This document shows, piece by piece, positions 53,159 to 62,645 of a stretch of DNA of 64,000 nucleotides. The DNA comes from Bacillus sp. FJAT-42315. Lineage in GTDB: Bacteria; Bacillota; Bacilli; Bacillales; Domibacillaceae. The stretch lies in NCBI RefSeq assembly GCF_002797375.1, contig NZ_KZ454941.1:2696984-2760983 (forward strand), read 5' to 3'. The position numbers and the translations under genes were made by a program. Under the pieces are notes generated by a model that worked only from the letters and a program-made list of their open reading frames with translations, did not search any database and was not told the DNA's origin. Position 1 is the first letter of the stretch. Each line of letters opens with the position of its first letter.

Positions 53159-56100
53159 TTAAGCATGCTCCAATTTTTTCAGTTGAGATTTTTCAGTGAA
53201 AGCGTGGAGTTTTGCTTCCTGCAATGAAAGTCCCGCCTGTTGCATTTGTTCAATCGATTCCACCATCTGTTTATACTCTTTCGGAATCACCTTCACCCAT
53301 TGTGGTAATAGCTCTTCCCAATGATCTAAAATGTATCGTGCACGAGAGCTATTCGTATACTGATAATGACGAATGACCATTTGTTTAACCTCTTCTTGAT
53401 CAGCCGTTACTTCCAATGACTCTAAACTCACCATTTGCTGGTTGCAGCGTCGCTGAAAATCGTTGGTTCCTTGAATAAATACATATGCCACTCCACCAGA
53501 CATCCCTGCCGCGAAATTGTTACCAACTGCGCCAAGCACCACGACACGTCCGCCTGTCATATACTCGCAGCCATGATCGCCAATTCCTTCGACAACTGCG
53601 TGCACACCGCTATTTCTAACACAGAAACGCTCACCTGCAAGACCATGAATATACGCTTCGCCAGCTGTAGCCCCGTAAAAAGCGACATTACCGATAATGC
53701 TATTTTCTTCAGGGAGATAAGTAGAGTTTTCAGCCGGATTCACAATAATCTTTCCTCCAGACAATCCTTTACCAACATAGTCATTCGCATCTCCTTGAAG
53801 GGACATCGTGACGCCTTTCGGTAAAAAGGACGCAAAGCTTTGACCAGCCGCCCCTGTGAATGTTAACTGGATCGTATCTTCGGCAAGTCCTTCCTGACCG
53901 TATCTTTTCGTTATTTCACTGCCTAAAATGGTTCCAACTGTCCGATGAACATTTTGAATCACAAAACTTGCTTGCACTGATTGCTTCCTCTCAATAGCTG
54001 GCTGACAAACAGATAAAATTTCTGTTTCATCAAGCGATTGATCTAAACGGTGATTTTGTTGTTCCTGACAGAACATTCCGACTTTTTCAGAGAGAGCTGG
54101 TTGATACAGAAGTGAGGAAAGATCTAATTCTTTCGCTTTCCAATGCGCTTTGATCTTGTCATTTACGACCAATGTATCTGTGCGACCGACCATTTCATCA
54201 ATCGTTCGAAATCCTAATGCCGCCATTATTTCTCGGACATCTTGCGCGATAAATCTCATAAAACTCTCAACGTGTTCAGCTGTACCGATAAATTTTTTCC
54301 GGAGATCGGGATTTTGTGTCGCTACACCGACAGGGCAAGTATTTAGATGACAAACTCGCATCAGTACACAGCCTAATACGACGAGTGGGGCTGTCGCAAA
54401 ACCATATTCCTCTGCTCCTAGTAAAGTCGCTACAACGACATCACGTCCGGTCATCAGTTTACCATCCGCTTCTAAAACCACTCGACTTCGAAGATCATTC
54501 AACATCAACGTTTGATGTGTTTCAACCAGTCCGAGCTCCCATGGAACTCCTGCATGTTTAATACTTGTTCTTGGAGAAGCACCTGTTCCACCTTCATATC
54601 CGCTAATTAAAATCACATCAGCAAGCCCTTTAGCAACTCCAGCAGCAATCGTTCCCACACCGGCTTTTGCCACAAGTTTCACGCTAATTCTCGCGGCTGG
54701 ATTCGCATTTTTCAAATCATGGATGAGTTGAGCAAGGTCTTCAATCGAGTAAATATCATGATGCGGCGGTGGTGAAATTAAGCCAACACCCGGTGTTGAT
54801 CCGCGTACTTCCGCAATCCATGGATACACTTTTTCTCCTGGTAGCTGTCCGCCTTCTCCCGGCTTAGCTCCTTGCGCCATTTTAATTTGAATTTCTGTTG
54901 CATTAACTAAATATTGACTCGATACACCGAAACGACCAGACGCCACTTGCTTAATCGCACTGCGACGCAAATCTCCATTTTCATCAGGTAAATAGCGATT
55001 TGGATGTTCCCCTCCTTCTCCACTATTACTTTTTCCACCGATGCGGTTCATCGCAATCGCCAGCGTTTCATGAGCCTCTTGGCTTAATGAGCCGTACGAC
55101 ATCGCCCCAGTTTTAAAGCGGCGGCAAATCGATTCGACCGATTCTACCTCTTCAATAGGAAGCGCTTGTGTCTCTCTAAAGCCGAACAGTCCTCTTAAAA
55201 AGATGAGCTGCTCTTCATTCGCCATTTCGGCGTATTTTTTATACAACTCATAATTATTCGTTCGACAAGCTTGCTGGAGCGTGTGGATCGTCGTTGGACG
55301 GAAAGCATGAAACTCCCCATTTTGTCTCCATTGAAAATCGCTTCCTGATTCAAGTGATTCATTTTGAGAGTGAAAAGCTTGACGATGACGCATCAACGTT
55401 TCTTTTGCGATCGTCTCTAAGGAAATGCCCCCAATTTGCGAAGCCGTTCCAGTAAAATAACGATCAATCACTGTTTGACCTATACCAATTGCTTCAAAAA
55501 TTTGCGCTCCTCGGTAGCTTTGGATCGTGGAAATCCCCATTTTAGACATCACTTTAACAATGCCGCTCGTCGCTGCATCCATATATTTTTTCACAGCTTC
55601 CTCGTAAGAGATATGTTTGATCTGTTCATTTTCAATCATCTGATTAGTACTAGCGAAGGCAAGATACGGATTAATCGCATCCGCTCCATAGCCAATCAGC
55701 GTACAAAATTGATGAATATCACGCGCTTCACCTGTTTCTACTATAATATTAGCCTTCGTTCTTGTTCCTTGACGAACGAGATGATGATGCAATCCACTCA
55801 CCGCTAATAAAGCAGGAATAGGAGCTAATTCTTCGCTCATTTGACGATCCGATAAAATAATGAAGCTTACGCCAGCGTCAATAGCTTGATCAACAGAATG
55901 AAATAGGTGTTGCATAGCTACATCTAATGACTGTTCCCCATTTTTAGCTTCAAACAGCATCGCAAACGTTTGAGCTTGAAATTCTGACTGTTGACGAATA
56001 CTTGCTAACTGAGCATCTGAACAAATCGGTGTTTCTAGGCGAATACGACGGCAACTGCTTTCATCTGGATGAAGCAAATTTCCTTCCGCCCCTAGCATCG

Positions 56101-57727
56101 TGATCGTCGACGTGACAAATTCTTCACGGATCGCATCAATCGGTGGATTGGTCACTTGAGCAAATTGTTGTTTAAAATAATTGTATAAAAGCTGGGGTTT
56201 ATTCGAAAGCACAGCGAGTGGCGTATCATTCCCCATCGAACCGAGCGGCTCTTTCCCTTCTGTAACCATCGGTGCTAATTGCTTTGTCAGTTCTTCATAC
56301 GTATAGCCAAATGCTTGTTGATACTTCGACAAAGGGAATCGGAAGTCATCCATTTGTTCTTCTTGCTCCACTGAATCAATCGAAATGATTCCTGCCTTTA
56401 ACCACTGTTGATATGGTTTCGCATTGGCCATTTTACTTTTTAGTTCTTCATTTGGCACAATTCGTCCTTCACTTAAATCAACTAGCAACATTTCCCCCGG
56501 GCTTAATCTCCGCTTCACTAACACGTCTTCAGCCGAAACATCTAACACGCCCACTTCTGATGAAAAAATAATCGTATCATCGGTCGTTACATAATATCTA
56601 GCTGGACGTAGCCCGTTTCGATCGAGCATCGCCCCAATCTGACGGCCATTGGTAAATGCCATCGCTGCCGGTCCGTCCCAAGGCTCCATGAAGTAACTGT
56701 GATACTCATAAAAAGCCCTTAATGACTCATTCATTAGCGGATTTTTATCCCAAGGCTCTGGAATCATCATCATCGCCGCATGAGGTAACGATCGGCCAGA
56801 TAACGTCAAAAACTCTAAACAATTATCGAACATCGATGAATCACTACCATTTGTATCAATGATCGGCACGATTTTTTTCATATCACTTCCGAATAAGTCC
56901 GATGCCAATAATTGTTCACGCGCTTTCATCCAATTAACGTTACCTTTTAACGTATTGATTTCGCCATTATGAATCATATACCGATTCGGATGAGCTCGTT
57001 CCCAGCTTGGAAAAGTGTTTGTACTGAAACGCGAATGAACAAGTGCCATCGCCGATTCAAAGGAAGAGTGTTGCAAATCGAGATAATACGTATCTATCTG
57101 ATCAGGCGTTAACATTCCTTTATATACAATCGTTCGAGTGGAAAGGCTAGCTACATAAAAAGTTTCTTCTCCAGCAAGATTTTGCTCTTCAACAGCCAAC
57201 TCTACTCGCTTACGAATGACATAGAGCTTGCGTTCAAATGATCGTTCATCAGCAAGTTCAGCCGATTTCTCAATGAACACTTGGCGAATAAATGGCTGAC
57301 TGACTCTACCTGTTTCCCCAATATTCGTATCATTCACCGGAACTGTCCGCCAGCCTAATAACTTTTGTCCTTCTTCTGCAACGATTTGATTGAGCAGTTC
57401 TTCACATTTCATTCGATTCTCAACACCTTGTGGTAAAAACATCATCCCCACGCCATACTGACCAACTTCGGGTATGTGAAAACTTGAACAAGTTAGTTGA
57501 AAAAATTGATGTGGCAACTGTACCATAATCCCTGCCCCATCACCTGTAGCCGGATCACTTCCCTGTCCGCCACGATGCTCTAAGCGACAAAGCATCACTG
57601 TTGCTTGCTTAATAATTTCACGAGAAGGTTTTCCCTTTATATTTGCAACGAATCCAATCCCGCAAGCATCATGTTCAAAGGTTGGATCGTAAAGCCCTTG
57701 TTTTAGTGGAAGGTTATTTGATTTCAT
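53159..57727 (-). CDS. gltB: Glutamate synthase large subunit
   Basis: 1522 residues, the full length of the family. A 21-residue propeptide is removed to expose Cys22 ([11 protein letters not shown]), the amidotransferase nucleophile. The central and FMN-binding domains show GMSYGSLS-like [13 protein letters not shown] and [19 protein letters not shown], the cysteines [17 protein letters not shown] hold the 3Fe-4S cluster, and the C-terminal beta-helix is rich in Gly ([17 protein letters not shown]). It transfers the glutamine amide to 2-oxoglutarate. First gene of the GOGAT-GS-asparagine synthase block. Called gltA in B. subtilis; no gltC regulator gene is adjacent. Confidence 0.96.
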   Translation of the reverse strand: MKSNNLPLKQGLYDPTFEHDACGIGFVANIKGKPSREIIKQATVMLCRLEHRGGQGSDPATGDGAGIMVQLPHQFFQLTCSSFHIPEVGQYGVGMMFLPQGVENRMKCEELLNQIVAEEGQKLLGWRTVPVNDTNIGETGRVSQPFIRQVFIEKSAELADERSFERKLYVIRKRVELAVEEQNLAGEETFYVASLSTRTIVYKGMLTPDQIDTYYLDLQHSSFESAMALVHSRFSTNTFPSWERAHPNRYMIHNGEINTLKGNVNWMKAREQLLASDLFGSDMKKIVPIIDTNGSDSSMFDNCLEFLTLSGRSLPHAAMMMIPEPWDKNPLMNESLRAFYEYHSYFMEPWDGPAAMAFTNGRQIGAMLDRNGLRPARYYVTTDDTIIFSSEVGVLDVSAEDVLVKRRLSPGEMLLVDLSEGRIVPNEELKSKMANAKPYQQWLKAGIISIDSVEQEEQMDDFRFPLSKYQQAFGYTYEELTKQLAPMVTEGKEPLGSMGNDTPLAVLSNKPQLLYNYFKQQFAQVTNPPIDAIREEFVTSTITMLGAEGNLLHPDESSCRRIRLETPICSDAQLASIRQQSEFQAQTFAMLFEAKNGEQSLDVAMQHLFHSVDQAIDAGVSFIILSDRQMSEELAPIPALLAVSGLHHHLVRQGTRTKANIIVETGEARDIHQFCTLIGYGADAINPYLAFASTNQMIENEQIKHISYEEAVKKYMDAATSGIVKVMSKMGISTIQSYRGAQIFEAIGIGQTVIDRYFTGTASQIGGISLETIAKETLMRHRQAFHSQNESLESGSDFQWRQNGEFHAFRPTTIHTLQQACRTNNYELYKKYAEMANEEQLIFLRGLFGFRETQALPIEEVESVESICRRFKTGAMSYGSLSQEAHETLAIAMNRIGGKSNSGEGGEHPNRYLPDENGDLRRSAIKQVASGRFGVSSQYLVNATEIQIKMAQGAKPGEGGQLPGEKVYPWIAEVRGSTPGVGLISPPPHHDIYSIEDLAQLIHDLKNANPAARISVKLVAKAGVGTIAAGVAKGLADVILISGYEGGTGASPRTSIKHAGVPWELGLVETHQTLMLNDLRSRVVLEADGKLMTGRDVVVATLLGAEEYGFATAPLVVLGCVLMRVCHLNTCPVGVATQNPDLRKKFIGTAEHVESFMRFIAQDVREIMAALGFRTIDEMVGRTDTLVVNDKIKAHWKAKELDLSSLLYQPALSEKVGMFCQEQQNHRLDQSLDETEILSVCQPAIERKQSVQASFVIQNVHRTVGTILGSEITKRYGQEGLAEDTIQLTFTGAAGQSFASFLPKGVTMSLQGDANDYVGKGLSGGKIIVNPAENSTYLPEENSIIGNVAFYGATAGEAYIHGLAGERFCVRNSGVHAVVEGIGDHGCEYMTGGRVVVLGAVGNNFAAGMSGGVAYVFIQGTNDFQRRCNQQMVSLESLEVTADQEEVKQMVIRHYQYTNSSRARYILDHWEELLPQWVKVIPKEYKQMVESIEQMQQAGLSLQEAKLHAFTEKSQLKKLEHA

Positions 57728-57793
57728 CGTATCACCCTTTCTAAAATAACTGCGGTTTTTTTAAGAAAATTCGAATTATTCCTCTTGTGAACC

Positions 57794-57832
57794 ATTGTAT
57801 GCGATATTAGTCAATCTGAACAATATATTGTT
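57794..57832 (-). promoter_or_regulatory. Candidate promoter and operator of the gltB block
   Basis: On the minus strand TTGTTC, 18 nt, TACAAT is a plausible SigA promoter. AACAATATATTGTT (57819-57832), a 14-bp perfect palindrome, overlaps the -35. No TnrA/GlnR-type box (TGTNA-N7-TNACA) is seen, so the regulator is unknown. Confidence 0.5.
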
Positions 57833-57901
57833 TGCATGAAATTAATCTATTTTTGAGAATAATTGAGTGATTATTCCAAAATACCCTCTCATTACAACAG
57901 C

Positions 57902-57931
57902 AAAAAAATAAACCCCATATTCAAATGAGGT
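57902..57931 (-). terminator. Intrinsic terminator of the zinc-ribbon-like gene
   Basis: ACCTCAT and ATGGGGT (wobble) around 6 nt, followed on the minus strand by TTATTTTTTTG. Confidence 0.65.
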
Positions 57932-57942
57932 CTATTGGTCAC

Positions 57943-58395
57943 CTATTCACTTTCTACTAAGCGCCTTTTAAAAGCTTCATTCACTTTCCTTGCATACAAA
58001 AGCTGCTCACACTCCTCAATCTGCTTTTGATGCTCAGCATATTCTGTTACTTCTAACGGTAAACAATCTAAATGATGATCGTGGAATGTAAGAGTATGAG
58101 GAATAGGTTGAAAAGCGGCTTCTTGTTGACAATGAGGACATGGTTCAACAGCAAAAATACTACCAGTTTGCTTCACTGACTTTCCTTTTAGCAAAAAATC
58201 GTAACGAGCAAGCTGTCGTTGATAATCACGGCTGAATCGGCCACATTTTCCGCATTCTTTTACTTGATTTAATTCAGCTATCGCCGTTTTGATTTCCACT
58301 TTCGAATCTAGTCTCCCTATCCAACGGTCAAGCGATGTATATCCAACCACACCCACTACAGGCATCGCTAACAAAAGTAGTATCCACTCAGGCAA
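57943..58395 (-). CDS. Hypothetical membrane-anchored protein with CxxC motifs
   Basis: 150 residues. An N-terminal hydrophobic segment (EWILLLLAMPVVGVVGYTS, about 3-21) is followed by a soluble region with two cysteine pairs: CGKCGRFS near residue 48 and EPCPHCQQEA near 87. The pairs are 38 residues apart, a spacing that would suit one zinc ribbon. A C-terminal helix is rich in Glu and Lys. I recognise no family and no role can be assigned. Transcribed alone. Confidence 0.6.
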   Translation of the reverse strand: MPEWILLLLAMPVVGVVGYTSLDRWIGRLDSKVEIKTAIAELNQVKECGKCGRFSRDYQRQLARYDFLLKGKSVKQTGSIFAVEPCPHCQQEAAFQPIPHTLTFHDHHLDCLPLEVTEYAEHQKQIEECEQLLYARKVNEAFKRRLVESE

Positions 58396-58452
58396 TGTAA
58401 ATCCCCCCTGTCTACACCCATGTTATTTCTTCTAGTATAGCATAGCCCCTAA

Positions 58453-58491
58453 CAAAAAAAGGAACTTGCAGCTTAAATGCCCAAGTTCCTT
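58453..58491 (-). terminator. Intrinsic terminator of the SspK-like gene
   Basis: AAGGAACTTG and CAAGTTCCTT around 13 nt, then TTTTTTT on the minus strand. Confidence 0.85.
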
Positions 58492-58500
58492 CTGCATTAT

Positions 58501-58665
58501 TTAAGTTTCTTCCCCAGTCGTTTGATTGGCCGCCATCATCCGATCTTGCGGGTCCGTATTAATCGTGCCATTCGGGCGTTTAGAAGCATTATTAGATTTA
58601 GCTCGCGCTTCTCCAGCTTCCCCTTTCATGCTTTTGATCGGAAAATCCTTTGCTTTATTTCTCAT
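58501..58665 (-). CDS. sspK: Small acid-soluble spore protein K-like
   Basis: 54 residues from the ATG behind TTGGAGGCG. The sequence ([19 protein letters not shown], then [23 protein letters not shown]) shares RNK-x-K-x-FP, RAK, ASKR-x-DG/NG and P-x-RM features with SspK. Forespore-specific expression is expected. The C terminus is a few residues longer than B. subtilis SspK. Confidence 0.72.
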   Translation of the reverse strand: MRNKAKDFPIKSMKGEAGEARAKSNNASKRPNGTINTDPQDRMMAANQTTGEET

Positions 58666-58684
58666 ATAATCGCCTCCAAGTTGA

Positions 58685-58864
58685 TTAAGGTTTGCGCTGA
58701 TACATCCAAACACGATCGCGATTAGTCGTCTCTGGAAATCTATCGCCTGCCTCAAGCTTCACTTTCTTCGGTTTGTTGACCGTACTTCCGGTTTCACCAA
58801 TCTCTACATAAGCTCCATTATTCGGTGCCTTTTGTCCTGGCTTAAAGAGGTGATTTTGCCCCAC
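58685..58864 (-). CDS. YjzC-like small protein
   Basis: 59 residues from a GTG behind AAAGGAG; an in-frame GTG three codons earlier sits too close to that site. The pattern [20 protein letters not shown] and [20 protein letters not shown] matches the YjzC family, whose role is unknown but which is known from sporulating bacilli. It is 20 bases upstream of sspK and probably co-transcribed with it. Confidence 0.72.
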   Translation of the reverse strand: MGQNHLFKPGQKAPNNGAYVEIGETGSTVNKPKKVKLEAGDRFPETTNRDRVWMYQRKP

Positions 58865-58969
58865 ATCATTCACTCCTTTTCAAGATTACTCTTTTAGCAT
58901 GTCCGGAAGAAGTTAATTCGATGTATGAAATCACTGATACAGGAAAGCTTAAAAATGGAGGTGATCCAC

Positions 58970-59107
58970 ATGGGAAAAGATCGGCAAGAGAAAAAGCTTA
59001 AAAACAAACGACAAGTGGAATCAGATCGAGATCAAGCTTTGCATTACGGAGGAGCGACTCGATTTGAAAAAGAAGGCGAAGCAGGAAAACGTATTCATGA
59101 TGAATAA
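58970..59107 (+). CDS. Small charged hypothetical protein
   Basis: 45 residues behind AAAATGGAGGTG, an excellent site. MGKDRQEKKLKNKRQVESDR, then DQALHYGGATRFEKEGEAGK, then RIHDE. Highly charged, no membrane segment. It looks like one of the small spore-type proteins of Bacillus, but I recognise no family. It is divergent from the YjzC-like gene and followed by a strong terminator. Confidence 0.6.
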   Translation: MGKDRQEKKLKNKRQVESDRDQALHYGGATRFEKEGEAGKRIHDE

Positions 59108-59138
59108 AAAATGGGAGGCAGTTCGCTTCCCATTTTTT
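59106..59138. terminator. Intrinsic terminator between convergent genes
   Basis: AAAAAATGGGA and TCCCATTTTTT around 11 nt; works on both strands. Confidence 0.85.
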
Positions 59139-59165
59139 ATAAAAATTCTCTCCTCTTTAACAAAC

Positions 59166-60680
59166 TCACTTTATATTCAAAGATCCCTTCCCAATTTCCA
59201 CTAGCAGCTTCTTATCGATTTTTCCAACATGCGTTTTCGGAAGTTCTTCGATGAACGTAAATTGTTTAGGAATTTTATATTTCGCCAAGGCTTGTTGGCA
59301 ATGGAGCTTCATTTCTGTTACAGAGATGGGCTGCTTGTTAGATGTGACGATGAAAGCAACGACTTTTTCTCCCCACTTCTCATCTGGTAATCCGATCACA
59401 GCTACTTCTTCAATCTCAGGAAATTGTAATAGGCATTGCTCGACCTCAAGCGGATAAATATTTTCTCCACCTGAAATGATCATTTCTTTCTTTCGACCAA
59501 CGATAAAGCAATAGCCCGCTTCATTGATTCTCGCCAAATCACCGGTGTGTAGCCAATTATCTTGCCACACTTCAGCCGTCGCTGCGTGATTATTCCAATA
59601 AGCAGAAAACGTATGCTTTCCTTGAATTAACAACTCCCCAACCTCGCCTACAGCCGCTTCTGTTCCATCTTCTTTTAACAACTTGATTTGATTAAAGAGC
59701 ATCGACTTTCCAACTGAACCACGATACAATTTTGCTTCTTCTGGATCAATATAAAAGTTATTCGGCCCCGCTTCCGTCAATCCATATCCTTCTTTGAAAG
59801 CTATTCCTTTATTTATAAACGCTTCGTAAACGCTTAATGGGCAAGGAGCTCCTCCAGATAAAAATACCTTCATCGACGGAAATGAGCTTTCATCAAATGC
59901 CGGCTCCTGAATCATCATTTGATACATCGTTGGCACGAATAACACAATGGTACAACGATATTGATTTAATGCTTCCATCGCCTCAAGCGGATCAAACTGA
60001 CGGCCGATGACGACGGTACCGCCGAGCATCAGTACTGGTGTTGTTAAGGCATTCAGTCCTCCTGTATGAAACATCGGCAAATACGTGAGTGTCGTATCAT
60101 CCGCCGTTAAATTCCAACTAACAGCGGTGTTCAATCCATTCCATAAAATCGCCCGATGAGACAAGACGACTCCTTTTGGCTTTCCTGTTGTTCCACCTGT
60201 ATAGATCATCATCAGCGGATCTTCCTGTTCGATCGCAACAGTCAACACAAATGGTTCACTTTCTTGGTTCATTCCTATTTCATATTCAAATGATGAAACG
60301 CAAAAATAGCGTTCTTGCTGAAACGAAAGCGCATCCATCATTTCTTTAAATACATCATGGTAACCAACTAATTTTGGCGAGCAATCCACTAAAATGCACT
60401 TCACTTCTTGAATAGATAAGCGCCAATTGATCGGAACAAAGATCGCCCCGATTTTGGCACAAGCAAACATAAAATCAAAATAACTAATATGATTAGGCGA
60501 GATCAGGGCAACACGATCTCCCTTCTCCACCTTTTTTTCTAATAAAAAACAAGCTAAAGCTTGTGCTCGCCGATTGATTTGTTGATAATTCCACCTTTGC
60601 TGAAGCTCCGCATCAATCACTGCTGTTTTCCACGGTGTTAATCGTGTCCTATTTTCAAGCCAGTCTAATTCCCATTTCAC
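59166..60680 (-). CDS. AMP-dependent acyl-CoA ligase, FadD-like
   Basis: 504 residues from a GTG behind GAGGGGG; ATG at 60725 in the same frame gives a 15-residue longer form. The adenylate-forming signatures are MIYTGGTTGKPKGVVLSH, GYGLTEAGPN and WLHTGDLARINEAGYCFIVGRKKEMI, with the catalytic lysine in KTHVGKIDKKLL. It activates a carboxylic acid as acyl-AMP and then acyl-CoA. Chain length is not known. The neighbouring FabG/PhaB-like and PHB-depolymerase-like genes suggest a short- or medium-chain acid. Confidence 0.85.
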   Translation of the reverse strand: MKWELDWLENRTRLTPWKTAVIDAELQQRWNYQQINRRAQALACFLLEKKVEKGDRVALISPNHISYFDFMFACAKIGAIFVPINWRLSIQEVKCILVDCSPKLVGYHDVFKEMMDALSFQQERYFCVSSFEYEIGMNQESEPFVLTVAIEQEDPLMMIYTGGTTGKPKGVVLSHRAILWNGLNTAVSWNLTADDTTLTYLPMFHTGGLNALTTPVLMLGGTVVIGRQFDPLEAMEALNQYRCTIVLFVPTMYQMMIQEPAFDESSFPSMKVFLSGGAPCPLSVYEAFINKGIAFKEGYGLTEAGPNNFYIDPEEAKLYRGSVGKSMLFNQIKLLKEDGTEAAVGEVGELLIQGKHTFSAYWNNHAATAEVWQDNWLHTGDLARINEAGYCFIVGRKKEMIISGGENIYPLEVEQCLLQFPEIEEVAVIGLPDEKWGEKVVAFIVTSNKQPISVTEMKLHCQQALAKYKIPKQFTFIEELPKTHVGKIDKKLLVEIGKGSLNIK

Positions 60681-60776
60681 ATTATTCCCCCTCACTTCCA
60701 GCATAAATGTCATCCATTCTTTCATTTCTCCACCCTATGTATTAATCATACTGTTTGAGAGTTACAACATAGTTAC

Positions 60777-60808
60777 AAAAAAAACAGAGGATGTCTCCTC
60801 TGCTTTTT
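60777..60808 (-). terminator. Intrinsic terminator of the FabG/PhaB-like gene
   Basis: CAGAGGA and TCCTCTG around 4 nt, followed by TTTTTTTTG on the minus strand. Confidence 0.8.
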
Positions 60809-60822
60809 GAACAAATATATAG

Positions 60823-61563
60823 TTACATCATAATCCCGCCATCCACATGAAGCGTGATTCCATTCACATAGTTAGATTCATCAGAGGCAAGGAATAAATA
60901 TGCATTAGCCACATCATTTGGACTTCCTAAGCGACCAAGTGGAATCGTTGTTTTTAGCTGGTCTAAAATTTTCTCAGGTACAGTTGCTACCATGGAAGTT
61001 TCGACAAAGCCAGGAGCTACTGCATTAACATTGATTCCTTTTCGTCCAAGCTCCTTTGCCCATGATTTTGTCATACCGACCACGCCAGCTTTAGCTGCCG
61101 CATAGTTCGTCTGTCCGACATTTCCATAGACACCTGAGACAGATGAGGTGTTAATCACCTTTCCGCTCCCTTGTGCAATCATATGAGGGATCACGGATTG
61201 AGTGCAATTAAATACCCCTTTTAAATTTACATCTAGCACCCGTTGAAAATCATCCGCTGACAGTTTCCAAAGCATTCCGTCTCGCGTAATACCAGCGTTA
61301 TTTACTAAAATATCAATATGACCATAGCGGTCTATTGTTAACTTTACCATTGCATCGACACTATCACGATCAACGACATTCACCTTTGAGAAAGCGACAT
61401 CATAGCCTTTTTCAGTCAACTCTTGAACACGTTTTGCGCCTAGCTCCTCATCAAAATCAGCGATAACAACCTTTGCTCCCTGTTTAGCAAAAAGCTCCGC
61501 TGCCGCAAGACCGATCCCATTAGCTGCCCCCGTAATAATCGCAACCTTGTCTTTTAATCTCAT
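60823..61563 (-). CDS. FabG/PhaB-like 3-oxoacyl reductase (SDR)
   Basis: 246 residues. AIITGAANGIGLAAAELFA is the nucleotide-binding loop, LVNNAGITRDGMLWKL follows, and catalytic residues are in INTSSVSGVYGNVGQTNYAA with YAAAK. The closest wording is FabG or acetoacetyl-CoA reductase PhaB. As its neighbour is a PHB-depolymerase-like hydrolase, it may act on 3-hydroxybutyryl units. It starts 10 bases after the hydrolase stop, so they form an operon. Confidence 0.85.
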   Translation of the reverse strand: MRLKDKVAIITGAANGIGLAAAELFAKQGAKVVIADFDEELGAKRVQELTEKGYDVAFSKVNVVDRDSVDAMVKLTIDRYGHIDILVNNAGITRDGMLWKLSADDFQRVLDVNLKGVFNCTQSVIPHMIAQGSGKVINTSSVSGVYGNVGQTNYAAAKAGVVGMTKSWAKELGRKGINVNAVAPGFVETSMVATVPEKILDQLKTTIPLGRLGSPNDVANAYLFLASDESNYVNGITLHVDGGIMM

Positions 61564-61573
61564 TCTTCGTTCC

Positions 61574-62470
61574 TCATTTCTCTAAAAATTTAGTGATTTC
61601 TGAATTTAACTGCTCCAGATCATCAACAAGTGGAGAATGACCACAATTCGTTAGCTCAACAAATTCAATATGATCGCCTAAATCCTCGATGATTTCCGAT
61701 GTCATTTCCGCCGTAATAACAAAATCTCGATCACCACGCAGCACTAAAACTGGAATCGTAATGTCCTTTGCTTGATTCGTTCCATCCACCGCCCCATTGT
61801 AAGCTTTACTGATATTAAACGTATTTAACGCATGATATACTTCAGCTAAATTTCGCTGAGTGAGCATATCATCTACGTATGCCTCAAACTGAGCCGGCTC
61901 AGGCTGCTTCTCTGTATAAATTAACATGTTCCAAAGTCCTTTAAGTAGCTCTCGATTATTCATATCATAAGCTTTTTGAATCATGATCGTTTTTGTAGGA
62001 TCTGCTTTTATTTCTTCATATGTGGTTAAACGGTTCGATACATCCGGTAGCCCCTCTGGAGTCGACCCAAAAAACGGATATCCTCTAGTAGAAGCAGATG
62101 CCAATAAGATGAGCTGGTCACATAGCCCTGGATGATCTGCAACGAACTGCATAGCGACAGCCCCACCTGTGGACCAACCGATGATAGAGAAGTTTTCCAA
62201 TCCAATTTCATCAACAAACTGTTTCACATCATCAGAAAAATCTTTAATCGACCGAACCGGCTCATGATAAGTTGATCCTCCAAACCCACGCAAGTCAACA
62301 GCATATACCTTATACTGCTTGTCCAAATGATCAATGAGCACATCCCAATGTTTAGAAGAGGTCATATTCCCATGAATTAACAATAACGGTTCACTTCCAC
62401 CTTGGCGTTCTCGATACGACAATGTTTCTCCATTAGCTAATGTTACTTTATTTAATGCAACAGTTGTCAT
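61574..62470 (-). CDS. phaZ: Alpha/beta hydrolase, intracellular PHB-depolymerase-like
   Basis: 298 residues. Ser100 in the lipase box GWSTGGA, an oxyanion motif LLLIHGNMTSSKHWD, aspartate in RGDRDFV and histidine in NCGHSPLVDD complete the triad. The sequence is close, from memory, to the intracellular poly-3-hydroxybutyrate depolymerase described from Bacillus thuringiensis. Its neighbour is a PhaB/FabG-like reductase. Other esters are possible. No signal peptide, so it acts in the cytoplasm. A 13-nt motif shared with the beta-oxidation operon lies upstream. Confidence 0.72.
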   Translation of the reverse strand: MTTVALNKVTLANGETLSYRERQGGSEPLLLIHGNMTSSKHWDVLIDHLDKQYKVYAVDLRGFGGSTYHEPVRSIKDFSDDVKQFVDEIGLENFSIIGWSTGGAVAMQFVADHPGLCDQLILLASASTRGYPFFGSTPEGLPDVSNRLTTYEEIKADPTKTIMIQKAYDMNNRELLKGLWNMLIYTEKQPEPAQFEAYVDDMLTQRNLAEVYHALNTFNISKAYNGAVDGTNQAKDITIPVLVLRGDRDFVITAEMTSEIIEDLGDHIEFVELTNCGHSPLVDDLEQLNSEITKFLEK

Positions 62471-62512
62471 ATTTATTCCCCTTTTCCCTTATTGAAATGT
62501 TTTTACACCCCT

Positions 62513-62525
62513 CGTACGTTCATTC
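62513..62525. promoter_or_regulatory. Candidate FadR-like half operator
   Basis: On the minus strand GAATGAACGTACG, equal to the motif at 45001 (GAATGAACGCACG) in 12 of 13 positions. It lies about 45 bp before the PHB-depolymerase-like gene. Confidence 0.45.
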
Positions 62526-62645
62526 GTCAAAAATTAGGAATTTATTCTAACTCTTCCTTTCTTCCACGATATAAACTAAAATTCCTGCTTATATCGCTAG
62601 CTATTTTCCACTTATTGTCGGTTTCAGCAGATATATGACGATGTT

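Noticed and set aside
53435-55807. Several plus-strand open frames opposite gltB
   Set aside because: Antisense shadows of a full-length conserved gene; no ribosome sites or domains.
57728-57942. Search for a TnrA/GlnR box before gltB
   Set aside because: No TGTNA-N7-TNACA sequence was found on either strand, so no such site is listed.
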